In this document: one piece after another, positions 44,801-59,800 of the stretch
Numbering within the stretch: position 1 is the stretch's first letter
Layout of the letters: each line of letters starts with the position of its first letter
DNA from: Pelecanus crispus
Taxonomy: Eukaryota; Chordata; Aves; Pelecaniformes; Pelecanidae
Assembly (NCBI RefSeq): GCF_030463565.1
Contig: NC_134643.1
Span: 8,106,657 to 8,170,656, forward strand
DNA: 64,000 nt
Reading direction: 5' to 3'
Notes under the pieces: generated by a model
Databases searched by the model: none
Told to the model about the DNA's origin: nothing
Seen by the model: only the letters and a program-made list of their open reading frames with translations
Position numbers and translations under genes: made by a program

Positions 44801-47800
44801 ATTTAAAAGCATATGAATAGCCTGAGCCCTGGCCAGACGCCCGAGCTGATTCGGGGTGTGCTGACAAGAAGGAAACGAACGGCTTCTGGCTGAGCTGGTA
44901 CGGACCCAAGTCAAGCACAGACAGTTCACAGCGTTTGCTCCAGCTGTGCTCACCCGGTGTGAGAACCACGCTGGTCTCAATCCTGATGCCCTTGGTGGTA
45001 GTGTCCACTGAGTGTACATTTTGCCATCTTTTTCATGCCTCCCAGAAAACAAAGGAATTGGGGGAGATCTGGAAGTGCATTGTTACATTCTGAGTTAAGC
45101 AATGGGGTTACTGCTGAAACCAAAGTCAACCACTCCTTGGCACTAATGAACCAGTTCAAATCAACCTTTTCCAAGTGGGTCTTTGTATCACAAACTCTTC
45201 TAGCGTAGCAAGGGTTCAAAGGCCAGTGTACTCATTTTGTGGCTTGTGATGCTGAATTTTTTTAGCTTGACCATACCTGACTTGGATGATCGCTTGGGCA
45301 TACTGCAGGACTTACTAATTTCTTCAGACCTTCCTGAAGTTTTTCCTTCAGAAATTGTTCTTTTGGTTTTTTGGTTTGTTTTTTTTTTTTTACCCTGAAC
45401 TATTTGGGGGTGTATTATTAGATTTTTATGGGTTGGATTCTCTGCTTGTTCTCACAGGTGAAAAGCAAATGGAAACTTGATCAGCCAAGAGAATCACACC
45501 CATGTTAGATGCTTGTAAAGGAGAGAACAGTGCTTTGTATTGCTGGGATGCCTACAGCTTCCATTAGAGGCTCTTTATTTATAAATATGTATTAATCCAG
45601 CCTCGAGCAAGGCTGTGACCACAGACCCACTTCTAAACCCAGTGGCAATTGACCCAAAAATGTCAGAACAAATCAAAAGACCATAAAAACAACAAAAGAA
45701 ATAATCAAAGACCAGCACAAACCAAACCAATCAAGCAGATACTACCTTAACTCAGCCTTATTAAATACGATGCTCACTGAGTCATGGCTGCTCAGTGCCT
45801 TCCAAAGGGAATCATCAACAGAGAAAAATCAGTCCTGAAAGATCAGTCCTAACACGAGAGACTCCTATTGCGACAGAAATGGTTGACTGGGAGGCCTTCT
45901 CAGGTATGTTATCTCCCACAATTAGGGCTCATTCCTAATGCAGTAAACCAGAGAAATGTTGCTGAAATACGTCATTTCCCTGCACAGCTTTTGAACCACA
46001 TCTAAATATGGCAAACCCTTCATGCTACATCCGGCTGCTGGCTCCAGCTCGCTGGCGTTTGGTTGAGGTCCCCGTGGAAGGCTGTCCCCCGCGCAGGGAG
46101 GAGAGGTCCCCCCACGCTTGCTCCGTGCCAGAGCCCGGTCTGACTCACCGGGCCAGGATGTCAGCACACAACAGCCAGCAACCTCAGACAGCCGCTATCT
46201 CTTGTCTCTGCCAGACAAATAAGATATCCTCCGTGGCGCGCGGGAGCCCAGCTGGAGCTGCTCCGCACAGGATGCGCTCAGATATCCTGTGGGCAACGCG
46301 TCTTCGAGAGCCCCCGCGCTCACCGGCCATGCCGGAGGCCACGCGGGTGCTGTTTATCTGCTCCAACAACCGCCTGGGCAGTCCAGCTGGGAGACGGCCC
46401 TGCCGGATGGAGCGGCGGGGGCCAGGGAACTGGCTGGCTGGGCTCTGTCGTGGCATTTTCAAATGTAAACTGGCCCCTGCACAGGAAACCTCCACCGCTG
46501 ATGAAGGAACAGGGCTCAGGGGGACAGAGGCTCCTCGAACATGTCTGCAGAGCTGAAGCGGAGGTGCTCCTCTGAGATCTCTCCTCCGCCTACTGAGATG
46601 AAGAAGGTGGTCTGGGGTTCAGTCCAACAATAACCCAGCAACAACAGGGCTTCTCACTAGCTGGGAGCCCTGCAGAGCTCTTAGGGCACAGACTGAAACA
46701 AAAATCCACCTTCGACCTAACCTGATTTCTCTCTGATAATTATCTCTGATGGTTTTGATTAGGGTTCATGCCAGTGTGAAAGCAGAGCTTTTATTCCTGG
46801 GCGAATCTTGCCCCAGATGTCCAGGAATGGCCCAGAGATCCTGAGCAGAAGATCCCTGAGCTAAATCCCAGCAGCCCACTGTTTTGGGGGCCCCCTTCAG
46901 AACCAAAATGAGGACAAAAGTTACAGAGCAAGCTCGTCAGAAATGGACTTGGGAGCATCGAATATCAAACTTACAACTCTGCAGTGGACACAGAGTGAGA
47001 TCGAGGGCCTGGGAAACACGGAGGAGCTTAGGTTTTGGCCTTGAATTGCTGTGACCATGGGGAAGTCACTGCCCCAGTACAGACTCCATCTCCCCTCTGC
47101 TGTGCCTTGAGACTGTAAGTGATGTGGGGCAACAACTGTCTCGCGCTGCACAGCAGGATCTTGGCCAGACAGTGTGACAGCTGGAAGCAACAACAAATAT
47201 TTCCTTGCAGCCTTGCTGCAATCCCAGGGGAGACATGTCAGCCTTGGTGTGCTCCTCGTGGTACTGATAGACCCGTCAGTGAGGAGGAGTGAGATGGAGA
47301 GAGGAAATAGCTACAAGCAATTGCCAGGAAAAAAGGACTGAGAACAGTAGGGAAGTGGGCGCAGAGATCCAGTCCTGCCCTTGTGATTTCGAGTCACTTG
47401 GGGTATTTATAGCCTGCAAATCTACTGTGGCCACTTAATCATTTGCACTTATTCTCTCCAGCGTGCAGGCTGTACTGCGATAACCCATCATTGTTGTGAC
47501 TGTGTGCCGATAATCTTTGGCACAATGGGAGGAAACACAAAGGCTGGGATGGAGCCAGTGACTGTGCCCAGCGGGACAGGCAGTGAATGCCCTTCCCGTC
47601 CAGGGGGACAGGGCTGGGTCACCTCTGCCAGCTGGGCTCGAGGGAAGGGGCTCTTGGAGCAGAGGGGTCTGGGTGACTGTGTGGAAGCAATCCAGGGCCT
47701 CCAGTTCCCTGTTATCTGTCCTCCTCTGCTAGACATCTTCTCTCTATACTTCCTTGTAGCTGCCTAGAGCTGCTGGAAAGCACACAGCAGCTGCAAACCC

Positions 47801-50800
47801 CACAGTTCTCCTTAACATTTTGGGGAGAGCCCTGTCCTCACAGCTGGTAGGACATAAAGGCAGCTCTGAGCACAGGAACCTGGAGGGAGCCATGCTTGCC
47901 TGGCCCACCAGCTGCACCTCGACTGAAACAGAGGTTCACACAGTCCTACGTAGGCGTCAAGGTAGACTGATCCACCTACCCAGGCCTGAAGAAATGACTC
48001 ACCTGCTCAATGACCTTTGCACAGGTCTAGTCACTAGTGCAATTGTGCTGAGTCTGCAAACCCCATGCTCAGCCAGAAGGGATTTGAGCAGAGCTCAAAA
48101 AACCATACAGAAATAAAAGCACAGGCAGCTCCCAGTTTGGTATTTCCATCCACATAACCCTGATAGGTGCTGGCCCTACAGAAGCTTTTCTGGGCCTGAT
48201 TTTCTGGTGGTTTTCACCTGGCTACTGGTCTCCCAGTGTGAGAGCAGAAGCAGACCCCCATGTTTTTTCCAAGAAGGCGAAAAGTCAGCGTATTAACATG
48301 AAAACAGGATTACTACCAAGTAGCTCTCACAAACTTGGGAATGGTGCCCAGGAGGCTGAGATCTTGGAAAGACCTTAACAACTTCCTTGGGGTACTTAAT
48401 GTTATTTACCTTCCAGCAGGAGAGCTGGAAAAAATGCCAAACAAACAAAGAGCTCCAACAACCTGACACCAGTCCAGGAGCTGCTCAGCTACTGCAACTC
48501 CCTAAGAGATGGGAGGCACAGACCGTGGATTGTATACTTCCTCAGGAGGACATGAGGAGCAGAAAGGCATCTCTGTTTTTGAGCAAGGCAAGGAATTGCA
48601 CAGCAGGCTGCTCTGGAGCTCTGTAAGCACTACACATTTTAACCCCTTGCTGGACATTTTCCAGGCAGGAGAGAGTGGCTTTTAAGAGACATGAAGGATA
48701 CAGTGATGCAAAGCTGATCTACTACACCAGTGTAGGTTCAGTTTTAAAGCATTTCTGTTCTTACGTAGACTCTTCCCTTGCCAAGCATGAGGTTATTCTC
48801 TGGTGTTACACATCTCAAAACAATGGTTTTCGATAACTTGATGTGGCACTTAACAGACAGCATTTAATGGACTGGAACTGTTAATTATAGTGATACCAGC
48901 AACTTTGCCCTCCTGAAGAGCTTCCTACCTGAGCAGCTTCAAGCTCTTTGCAAACTATCAATCCTTGCTTTGCTCCTGGAGTGATGTGTAGCACTGTTTT
49001 ACACACAGCTTGCCCCGTTCAGACTGACAGAAGAGTTTCAAAGAAATACAGACAAGTTCCTGACTCCTCTTCCCTGGTACTTCTCTTCTGATGCTCTAGC
49101 TCTCCTCCATAGCAACTTCTCTTGGGTTTCTTTCACAGATTATGTCTTCCTCATAACAGGAAGGTGCTCTAAGCCACAAAAAGCAACCTTTAGGTCTCTC
49201 CCTAGTATGGTGGAGAGTGCTAGGGAATAGCTCTTTTGAGCCTGGGACACCAGACAAATTCCAGCAACAGAGAGGCAAAGCAGATGTGCACTCTGTGAAG
49301 AAGCCACCCTGCCTCAACACTGCTGAAGGACATCACCAATTCCCAGCCTCAGTTTCCCTAGTGAGCTGCACTGGCTGACTGCTTCCTCACTGCTGGTTGA
49401 GGGCTCCTTCACAAACGCATCTGCCTAGGGATGTCCTGGGTGCCAAGGGGTGATTATGGCAGAAACTGTGAAGAGGGACCAGGTCTCAGCTGGAAAGTGA
49501 GAGGCTGGAGATGACATCCTGAGGCCAAAGAGGAAACGAGCAGCAGTAATGAGAGAGGGGGAGGCTGCTGCCTGTGCTGTTTGTGGGGCAACGTGCTGAG
49601 AGACAGACTGACACCTGGACAGACAGAAAGGCTAAAGGAAGTGACTTTCATTTCTGCAGTGCAGCTTCTGGCTGCTCCCCATTATGCCACGGCCATGGCC
49701 CTTCCCACCATATTCTCTCCAGTTACCGGATAAAGGACCTACCTGATGACAGAAGACTCCCGCTGCTGCCGCTGATAATTTTGCCTTTACTCCCCATGTT
49801 GGCCAGCTTTGAGGTCTTGAGTGTTCCAGTTTCGGTCAGGTCAATCGCAATCTCACTCAGGCTTCTTGCAGCATGAATCTTGGACTAGACATGGACACAG
49901 GAGTTAGTAATGATCTAGCGCTTCTTTAAAGCTCACAGAAGGAAAAAGTCCTTTCGCTGCAGCAGGAAACAGGCCTCCACAGTGAACTTGGATTATTTTA
50001 CAAGAATAGAAGCATTCTGGCACGGTATTCACTGCTACACTTTTTACATTCTTAAGTGGGTACAATTCTGGCATCGCTTTCTGTTGTTTGTTATTTTCTC
50101 TGCTTTGCCATGCACATTTTTCCCTCTTAAACAAACTATGCATGGAGTCACTGTGTTACCACATACAATAAGAAACCTTCCGAAATGCCAACATAATAAA
50201 CTGCAAAGCCTAAAGGCTAAAGACCATCTCTAGCATATAAAGGAAGCGAAATCTGCAATGAGCTTTGGACCAAGACACAGTGAGGACATGGCTTAAATGG
50301 GCTGTCATGAGAAGCTGGAAAAAAATACTGGCAGGAAAACATGTTCAGGTTATCGTCAAGACTAACAAGCTGCATGCAATGCCCCTACTGTGAGGGACCT
50401 CTTCAAAGCATTAACATTACTCCAGTAAGAAACAGCTGGCCCCAGCTCAATAACTGGCCACACTATGGCAGGGAGTCACCCATTGTACACCACCAAACGT
50501 CAACAATGTAGGCACCTACAGGGGAAAGTAAACATGTACACTGCGTAAACCTATAGAAGAATAGAATAGAATAGAATAGAACAGAACAGAACAGAATAGA
50601 ATAGAATGTTGTATTATATTTCAGTTGGAAGGGACCTCCAATGATCATCTAGTCCTCCTTCTATCTTAGGAGGGAACAATTGACTTCCTAAGATGTCATC
50701 CTTTCTCCACTGGTTATGGAAGGACTTGAGACAAGATGACCAGAAAGTTCAGGTGAGATAACTCCAGAACTTTCTCTCTGTTGAGCAGTGGGCTCAGTTG

Positions 50801-53800
50801 TGGTTATGCCCACAGAGCCAACAAAGTCAGAAAACGTTCAGGGCAAGCGGGTTAGTGGCACTGAGCAATGAAATGAGCACGGTGGCTGCTTGCAGGGTTG
50901 GACTTACTCAGTCCTAGTGGCTGCCTTGCCTCTGCAATACAAACCCCACTGCTGGTAGCTTACCACGTATCTCCAGTCCATTCTCCTTGCAGCCTCTAGC
51001 AGGTGCTTAACATGAACAAGAGGACACGAAAATTGATCCTCAAAGTTCCCGGGGATGGCCCTTCAGTTATATACCTAGCGTTACCGGGAATAAGAACCCT
51101 GCATATGAGAGTGTCTTGGGTGGCCACAAGAATTTTTCAGTCCTTTTTGTGACCAGTACAGCCTTACGATCACCTTGAAATAGCAACTGCCACATGAGAA
51201 CAACCCCAAAGCCTCTCTAGTCCTCTATCTCATTTCTGACCGGGGTCATCTCTAAGCACTTCAGAAAAAAATGTAAGAAAATTTTTCATTAAGCCATTGT
51301 GGCATAATCTGTCCACATGGCAAATTTCCTCCTGTGTCTTCTGAACAAATGCTTATGCTCTGAGCTCTGTTTTATGTATTGGTTGTTGAATTCACTTCAA
51401 CAAGCCATGCTAACAAGGAGGAAACTGACAACCAGGAAGAAGCTTGCTGTCTGTAACATGGCACACAATGACTGCTGTTTCACCTCTGACCTGGAAATCA
51501 TCTTCTTGCTCGCTGACCCTCATGTGAGTTCCTCAGTCATGGATAAAGGGAGCTTGGAGCTCAGCCCATTGCCCGAATCTTGCAAGTCCTGTGCTGCCGA
51601 GCCTGGCCTCACAGGGCCACTGCAATTTCTATCTCCCAGAACCCAGAAAGTTGTTGGGACATTGTGCCGAGGCTTTCCAGCTGCACAAAGACTTTTGTTC
51701 AACAGGATGGTGAAGCCCCAGTTCACCTGAGCATTCACCTCTGCACCTCCTCAAGGCCAGAAGAAACTCTTATCCCTAGTTATACAATTCAAGTGATGGG
51801 CACATCATTACAGTGCTAACAAATCAGAAACCAATTGACAGCCACGTACCAGGCTGTGATCTGTTCCCACTGGAACTAACACGAGACGGGACTACAAGGA
51901 ACGCTTCCCATGATGGGATTTTCAGTGCTATTTCACATCCTCAGGAAGCAGAAATCATTATAACAAAAACTAAGGCTGAACCGATGGCTGAATGCTCTTA
52001 GCTCTGTTACTGATTTGCTATGGGGCTTTGGGTAAGACACTTAAGGTTAAATCTTAGCGATCCCCTGCCTGTTTGCACATCAATTAAATAATAAGGGAAG
52101 TAAAATGTGTCCCTGTTGCACACTATATTTTTAAGATTAATTTAAGACTTCAAATGAAGACAGCACTGGGAGAGTCTCATACCGAAAACACTCTCAGAAG
52201 TATTACCATAATTTAATATTCTTGGGTATTTATAGCCTCTATCATTACCATTCAGAGGTACCCAAATGCCTCACAAGCTTATTTCCACAACAACCCCAAG
52301 AACGGGGCGTGTGCACTCATTTATTTGAGTGCAGAGGCTGAACTACCTGCCAAGATGTCAGAGCAGATCAGGCAACCAGTACTGACCCTCTTAAGCTAAT
52401 GATACAACCAGTTAGACACCCCTCATTTCCAGCAGTTCCTCCCCAAACTCAGCCCTGGGAGATGGACAGCACTCTTTTAACTTCTTGGATCTGAGGTTCC
52501 TGGTCAGAAACAAGGTTTGTGAAAGATGTTCTCCAAATAGCTCTGGAAAGCTACTTCTAGGTGAAGAGGAAGTTCCCTATTTTTATCTAACGAGATTTCC
52601 TGCTACCTGAGTTTTGACAAGCAGCCTGAGTATGAACTGCTGTCTTGCTGTAATGTCAGATCTTCGGAGGTAGTAAGTCTTCAGGCTGTTCCTATCCTGG
52701 TGATTTATCCCCTGCAGGTGCATACACTCTGTATGACCCTACATATATGCAGGGTTACGCATACCTTGTATAACCCCAGGAACAGCCATACTGATAAAAC
52801 CTAGCATCTGCCTAACCCAATATACTGAGTCCTTGCAGCGGATGTCTAGGAAAGTTACAAACCCCAAGTCTCCACAGATCCTGCCCTCCCGCTCTGCGAG
52901 GCAGTGGTTTTCCTTTATTTGTAGGATAGTTACAGCGAGAAGCTCTGTAGTTTATTTCCACTCATATGGAGACTGAAAATTAGAGCACACTCTGGCCCTA
53001 CCTGTTTGACTAGGCACTAACTAAAATGCTGAGTGAAGGCAATGCAACTGGAGGCTGTGGTCCTGGCCAGCATGCCAAGCCAGCGGCAGCTGGAAGTGTG
53101 CCCTACATAGGGCAAATGAAAAAATAGTGTAACACCGGAGCCTGGCATCCCTGAAGCCAGAAGAGAGGAAAAGCAAACCAGAAGAGAGCAGATAGGGGAT
53201 CAGCAGAGCAGACTGATCTTCCTCCACAGAGGGTGCAACCCAAACCTGCGGAAGCCAGTGGTGAAGGTTTTAGATCCGACCGCAGTTGTGCTAATGGTAC
53301 CCTGCACTAAACAGTTGGGATGGAGCATCTCCTGAAAAGAATGGGGTTAATTTTCCAAGCTGCTCAGTCCCTGCTGCCTCTGCTGCCTACAGCAATGCCA
53401 ATCAGCGTCGGGTGGTCTTGTGCATTGGACAGCCACTCATCAGCGGCAGGAATCAGACCAACAGCTCATTTCGTACAGGCCACTGAGCAGGAGCCAGCAC
53501 GAGGCCTGGGCTAGGCTTTGTACTGACAGCACAATAGTGGAAAGCTAGATTACATCCCATTAGCGCTCCCTCGGGCCCTGCGGTCCCTCCAGGCTCAAAA
53601 ATTTTAAAGCACTTAGTGCAGACCTGCCAAGTCTCATTTACATGGAGGGAGACTGGATCATTCATGAGTCATTTCAAAGCACGGGGCCAAACTGATCCCC
53701 GGTGTTGTTCTGACAGGGTCAGAGGGTGAAGAAAAATCCATCAGTGAAATGCAAGAGTAGATGGACACTAGGGATGAATTTATCCCTCTTGCTTGCAGTG

Positions 53801-56800
53801 ATGGGGCTTTGCTGCAGGTGATTTTTTGAAACCCTTGGCCTACTTTCTACCGGCTCATTCAGCCAAAAAGCCTTGTGCTTGGACGAACGTGCTGTTGGAA
53901 ATTCCCACAAAAAGAGACTTCTCAAGGCTTCTAGGCCAAACGTTTGATTGACTCGGTGCAGTCAACAGAGCAAAGACATGTCTTGAAGTCCTACTGCATG
54001 TGTCTCCTGAAAAAAAGGGAAGCTGACAGGAGTTCTGCATGCTGACATGTTCACTTGGAAAGCTGGGGATCTTTTCAGTTTCCATGTTACGCTTGGATTG
54101 CAGGGAGAGAGAGACAGATCAGCGGGGAGCGAGATGCTGGGAACTCAGCGAGCTGGCAGGAGTTCAATGCAGAGTGAGGCTGCAAAGAAGGCTGGGACTT
54201 CACTTCCTTGCAAAAGGGTCAAAATCCAGGCAAAGCTGATTTTCTTTCTTTTTAAAATCAAGTGAAGGACCTTTTCCAGTGGAGCTGTGCAGAAGGTCCA
54301 GATCCAACTGGTGCCCAGTTATGTGAGGAGCAGGGAGTTCAAGCTTGCTTTATCACTATGTCATATCTCCCGCCATCTAATCTACATCACTGGAGTGAAG
54401 TCTCAGTTGCAGTGAGCTCCAGCAGGCTTTCTCTTCTAAGTCTGTTTTTGTTTTTCTTTCTTTTGTCAAAACGATATGAAATGCCAAGTTTGGACATGAA
54501 AGGAAGGAATATCCAAGTTTTGCTTTGAAGTTGGGGATTCAACTGAAGTGAGGACTGAGATTTAAGGGGATGCAAACCCATGCGACCTGAAACCGAATAA
54601 ATGTTTGTCTAAGCCCTTATGAGCTCAAACGAAGACATTTCACATTGCCCCACTCTGGAGTATGTTTCACTGGTTTCCAAAAGCAAGAGCACATGGGTAC
54701 AGTGTCCTGAAGTGACCAGTGGGATGAACTGAACAGATCAATTAGAATTGATGGATCTATCAGTCTTGACAGTGTCATGTCAAAGACGAGGACAACACAC
54801 TAAAATACCAGCTCCCTTAAGAGAAAGGGACAAAAATATTTGTATGCCTTAACTTCAAAGCCTCAGCGTGACCACTGGGATTATTGTGACAAAGCACACT
54901 GACATGGTCACAGACGTGACAGGTTGACAAACGAGGGCTGGTGGGTGGTGCTGTCCGTAGGAGTGTGAGAGAGGGGAGATCAGATTGAAACACAATCTGC
55001 CAACAACAAAAGAAGTCACTAAAGGGAAGTCCTGGGCATTTAAGAGACCCAGTTTCTTACCAAAGAAATGGGAGGAGGAAGGAATCTCCTTTTGTTTGTT
55101 CGTTGCTCATGACCTAAATACCTTGCAGCTAGATCAGCAAATCCATCTGGCTAAAAGTAAAAAAAAATAAACTTCTGTTTGTTTGCTGAGTTGTTTTTGT
55201 TGAGAGCAAAACAGAGCGAGCTATGTATTGCCCTGGTGGTGCTGAGCAGAGGAGGGGGACAGGAAAGGATTACCTGGTATCGGGTGAGCGTGCAATTTTG
55301 TCCATATTCACAGCTGGCACTTAGGCAGGGGTTAGAAGTTGGCCACACCTCTAAATTCAATACAGCTCACAGCAACTAAGATGAATCCTGTTTTTTGCAA
55401 CAGATGTGACATGGCCAAAGTGGGTGTAACCATGCGTTCTGCCCAAGGCATCCGAAAATCCTACCCACTCTACAATAAAGTCACAGAGATCACAATGGGG
55501 AAAGCAATGTCAGAAGGGTTTAGAGTGAGCTGGACTAATAGCACACTGGTGGCCCTTCACATAATTTCAGCAAGCCAATTCAATTCATTGAGCTGGAAAA
55601 AAAATCACGCAGCAAAGAAGAACAGGAAAAAGAAAGATCTTTTCTGTCAGTTTAGTGAGCTAAACTGGCTCATGAAGACACAGGGCCTGTGCATGGGAGG
55701 GAGCAGCCCCTGCTTGAAAATGTAGGCAGTGTTTTCAGGAACAGTAAGATATTAAGCTTGTTTCAGCCATTTTGAGGAGTATCACCCTGCAGACTCCTGC
55801 CATCTCACCAGAGATGTGGGTCAATGCAGGCAGCTGCATAAGCAGGTACCCACTCAAAACACTTTTTATCTTCTCTGTTAAGTCTTGCACTAGCATGCTT
55901 TTATGGAGAGGGACGTCTGCATGAGAAGCCTCTCTTCTGTCTCAAAGTGATCTCAAAGTGATCAAAGCGATCTCCTGCTGCTCTGGGTATGCCTAAAATT
56001 ACTGTTGATGAAAGGATTAGAGGGGAAACACACACTCCTCTGTTTTCAAGGTGGTTTCTTTCATGTATTGAGCAGTCCATTGTACAGCACCAGATCAAGA
56101 CAGTTCCATGTAAGGCCAGGCTGTCAGCATCCTGCACCTCTCCTTCTGCTGTGAACTTCTGTGTGGAGAGAGGAATAATACCCCTACCCTTTGTATCTAG
56201 GCAAATACAATAGTAAAAAGCAAGGGACAGCAAGAATGATTCAGAAACAGGTGTAGAGTGTGAAGCTACTTTGAACTCAGTTATGGGAAGCTGCCCTACC
56301 TTTATGACAGAGTTCAAGAACCAGAAGACATGTGGAAACCATCCAGACACGGACATGACCCTATCTGTGCGCAAACTTTGGCTCCTCCAATTTGGCCACA
56401 GTTCAGTATAACCTTTCCCTCAATCCTCGCTCCCATAGGCATGAATTCGATACAAATTCCCTCAACCTGGTCAAAGCCAGCAGGCATTTTGAGTCAATTT
56501 GCCTTCTTTTGATCTCAAGTGGAAAGGGAGGGTAGGAAAGGAGCCACCATCTGGACTTGACCTTGCTGGAACCATGGGGAGTGAGAAGAACTCACCCACC
56601 ACAACATGTACTTCCCACTTCCAACATGCTTACCTTGCTTTGCTTTCTGTCCAGGTAGAATTGATGTTGACTAATGGCCATAGCCCAGATAGACTTTATT
56701 AATGCTGGACAGGCGTACCACGTGTGCACAGCAATGCCACTATGCCCAAAAGTCCTCCTGGTCACAGATGCCCTGGAGAGGAGAAAAGAATGAACTGGGG

Positions 56801-59800
56801 TTACACCAAGGTTTCCTCAGATAGTTTTCTGTGGCAGAACCTATACAGACCTCACAGTAAATCTGCTGTCTTTACTGCGCACACCCTTGTGCTAATGGAA
56901 AAAATGCTTAGATAATAGCAATAAATAGCTACTCAAGCCAGGAGAACATTTACTTTAAATAACTACTCAAGTTAGCAAGCTCCAGAGGACTAACAGTAAA
57001 GATCATCCAATTTGTCCAGTTCAGACTGTATTCCTGGGTTTGGCTGAGCTGATGCTGACCTGCTGTGTGTCCCAGGGGAGTCACTAATGCCAAAACATGT
57101 GTGAATCCTCTGTGTCTCATCACATGCTGAGACACATGAGGCCAAGTCCTCACACCCTCCACTACCTCTGGCTTTGGATGGTGGCTCTCAAATATTAGGA
57201 CCCAGGTGACAACTAAAGATCCACAAGATCAATGGCTGCTTTAGAGAATGTGGGAGAAACCCTTCAGGTACCTTGATTTCCCCACTTGTAAACAGATGTA
57301 GCAGGACTTGCAACGTGGTATAGGAAAGGGGGGGGGACCTGAGGCTCGGAGAGGGCTGCCTAGTGCCCTGGAGAGAAGAATGTTACTCAGCGATTAGCTG
57401 AGTGAATATAAAACCAGGAAAAATAAGAGCTAAATGTTTCCTCTCTGGGACTCCCAGTTGTCCTCAAATATTAGCAAAAAACACAGGTTAGGTTTCCCCA
57501 TGCTTTCACAGCTGTACAAAACAGCTTGATTATTCCTCTCCACCCCTCAACTCTAACCCCACCAGCAGAGCCCCTGGCAGCGGCACACCAGCACACACAG
57601 GCTCACAGCATCCTGGTCTGCAGAACCCCTCCTGCTGCAGGGAGGTAGCCCTGGCTTGAGTAAACCAAGCCACTGATCTACAGAGCCCCAAATAAACAAG
57701 GTCCTCCTCTCCAGTCTGTTAAGAAGAGTCTTGTGGTGGAGTACGACTGTGAAATGAATGTGAGCACTGGTATGCAGGCTAGCTCAGAAATGTGACACTT
57801 TTTTAACAGCCCTTCATGTGGGCATGTGGATGGTGAAGAGCGGCAAGTGCAAGAGACAGACTGGGGAGCTGGGTGTGCTACGGAGGGGCTGCCGCAGTCC
57901 ACAGCCAGCAGGCACTCTGTGCGATGCGGATGTGGAGGTGACACTGCAGGACAGCCCAGGAGATCTATGCAGTGCAGGGGATGGTCAACTCTCTTCCCAG
58001 CACTTGGAAGTCCTCAAGTCTGCTAAGGCAGTGGTTCCCCTCCTGCACCTGCACTGGCCACCTCCCCTCTGGTGCTTGTGGGCTACAGCCCTGTCCAAAC
58101 TTCGAGGTGAACATGGGGAGGGGAGGCACACGGTCAAAGAAAGTTGTGATAGCGCCAAGCATGAAAGAAAAGCAAAACTCTGCAGCAAAATGGGAACTGC
58201 TGGCCAGCTTCAGCTTGGGAGAGGGCTGACAGCTCTTGTGTCAGGGCCTTTTCAGTGCTGCAAAATGTGTTAACATCAAATTGTGAAGCTACAAATCAGA
58301 GTGAAATTTCTCTGAGAAAACAGCTGTGGCCAATGCAAACAAGGTCTGAGACAACTGGGATCTCATGTTTCAACCCTGTCCAAGTCCTTTCCATGCAACT
58401 GGAGCAGAAGACCTTGTCCCCTTACGAGTATTGTTCTTGTGAGAAAACTCCACGGAGGCAACAGGACGGCAGCTGATGATCCTAATGAGGATGGCTGCTG
58501 GTCTGCCTCATCCCTGTCACTGGACAGGGAATGAAGGCTGTGCTGGGAGGTGCTCTTGAAGCTGGGGCTGGAGAGGGGATCTAACTCTGGATGCTCTATG
58601 TTGGTTTAAGGGACACAAACCACTGCAGCACATTGGCATATAAGGCTCTAAGGCATTAAGGCACTCAAACATGGGCTAACACCTTAATTCTGGTGTCATC
58701 CTATTCAGTTCAAATGCAGTTACTTTTTTTGAACTCTCAGAAACATACTCTGCAAGCCATTCATCTTCTCATCTTAAAAGCAGTGATTTCCATTTTTTTT
58801 TTCTTTTTGGGATCTGTACATGTTTCCCATCAAAACTGCAGACCCCGCTGGTCAGAGCTGTGGTCTTCCTTTTCACAGCTGCCTTTTGGGGACCTGTGAG
58901 CCACTTGCCCATGGGTGTTTTTTCCATGACTTCCCTCCATGCATGCCACATGTGCTATGGAATTAACCCTGCCGACACCCCCTAAAACGTATCATTTTCC
59001 TCCTTTACAGGATAAGTAACACGATGAAGAGAGGTTAAATGGCTTGTTCGGGACAGGAAGCTACGGGCAGAGGCAGGGCTTAAAAACATACATTGGGCTG
59101 CCCAGCCCTGACCACAACCATGGAGCCATGCTCGCTCTCCTGCGAGTGTGGCTTTGCTGACTCAGGCTCTGGTTTGGCTACACAGAGAGGAACGTGGAGA
59201 GAGCACTGTGTTGGCTACTCCTCTGCCTCCAAACACCGAACAACTCCTCGCAGGAGTCCATCCCACTTGGCCGGGAGACTAAAACCCGAGCTGTGTTCCC
59301 ACCACGCCACTGCAACATGCCTTGCTGCTTTACAGCCATAGTACCATTGACCTGGACGGCGGTACTCTCCGGATATGAAAATCAACCAACTGAATTCCCT
59401 TGTAGTGAGACAGCACCAGGCTGACAACCTGGGACAGGGTTTTGTCCCCCTGGTGTTGATCCAGGGAAACAGCGCAATGGAATAAAAAACGGAAGCTCTT
59501 CTGTGTCAGTAATTCCTATCATCTAAATACAAATGAGACAGAAGAGGTTCCTCTGTGTGGTCACACTTCATGCATGACATTCAGTTGCAAATATCGTCAT
59601 GATTTTAACGTCCCAGAGCTATTTGCTTTCTCTTCCTTGCAATTGCTGCTTACAGGGAAAGGCCAGCCTGGGCATTTAGAGGCACGAGAATGCTGCTGGT
59701 TGCTTGCAGCCCACGTTTCTGACGCCTTGCCCGCTGCCAGAGGCTCAGTGGGGGAAGGAGTACACCCCCAGCTCCCGCTGCTGGAAGATCTCCCAGTGTA

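Larger units (their letters stand above)
49885..56633 (-). other. FRMD4A intron with MIR and CR1 remnants
   Basis: An intron of 6749 bases containing the pentamer repeat and CR1 tail near 50556-50661, two MIR-like remnants at 51999-52175 and 52240-52422, and a short tandem repeat (tctcaaagtga) at about 55938-55972. A 137-codon ORF at 51317-51730 is unassigned and looks like chance. Confidence 0.75.

Noticed and set aside
51317..51730. 137-codon ORF as an independent gene
   Set aside because: No recognisable domain, no splice or promoter context, inside a FRMD4A intron.
57268..57395. Possible MIR (tttccccacttgtaaacaga)
   Set aside because: Only one short block fits and the rest does not follow MIR order in either direction.
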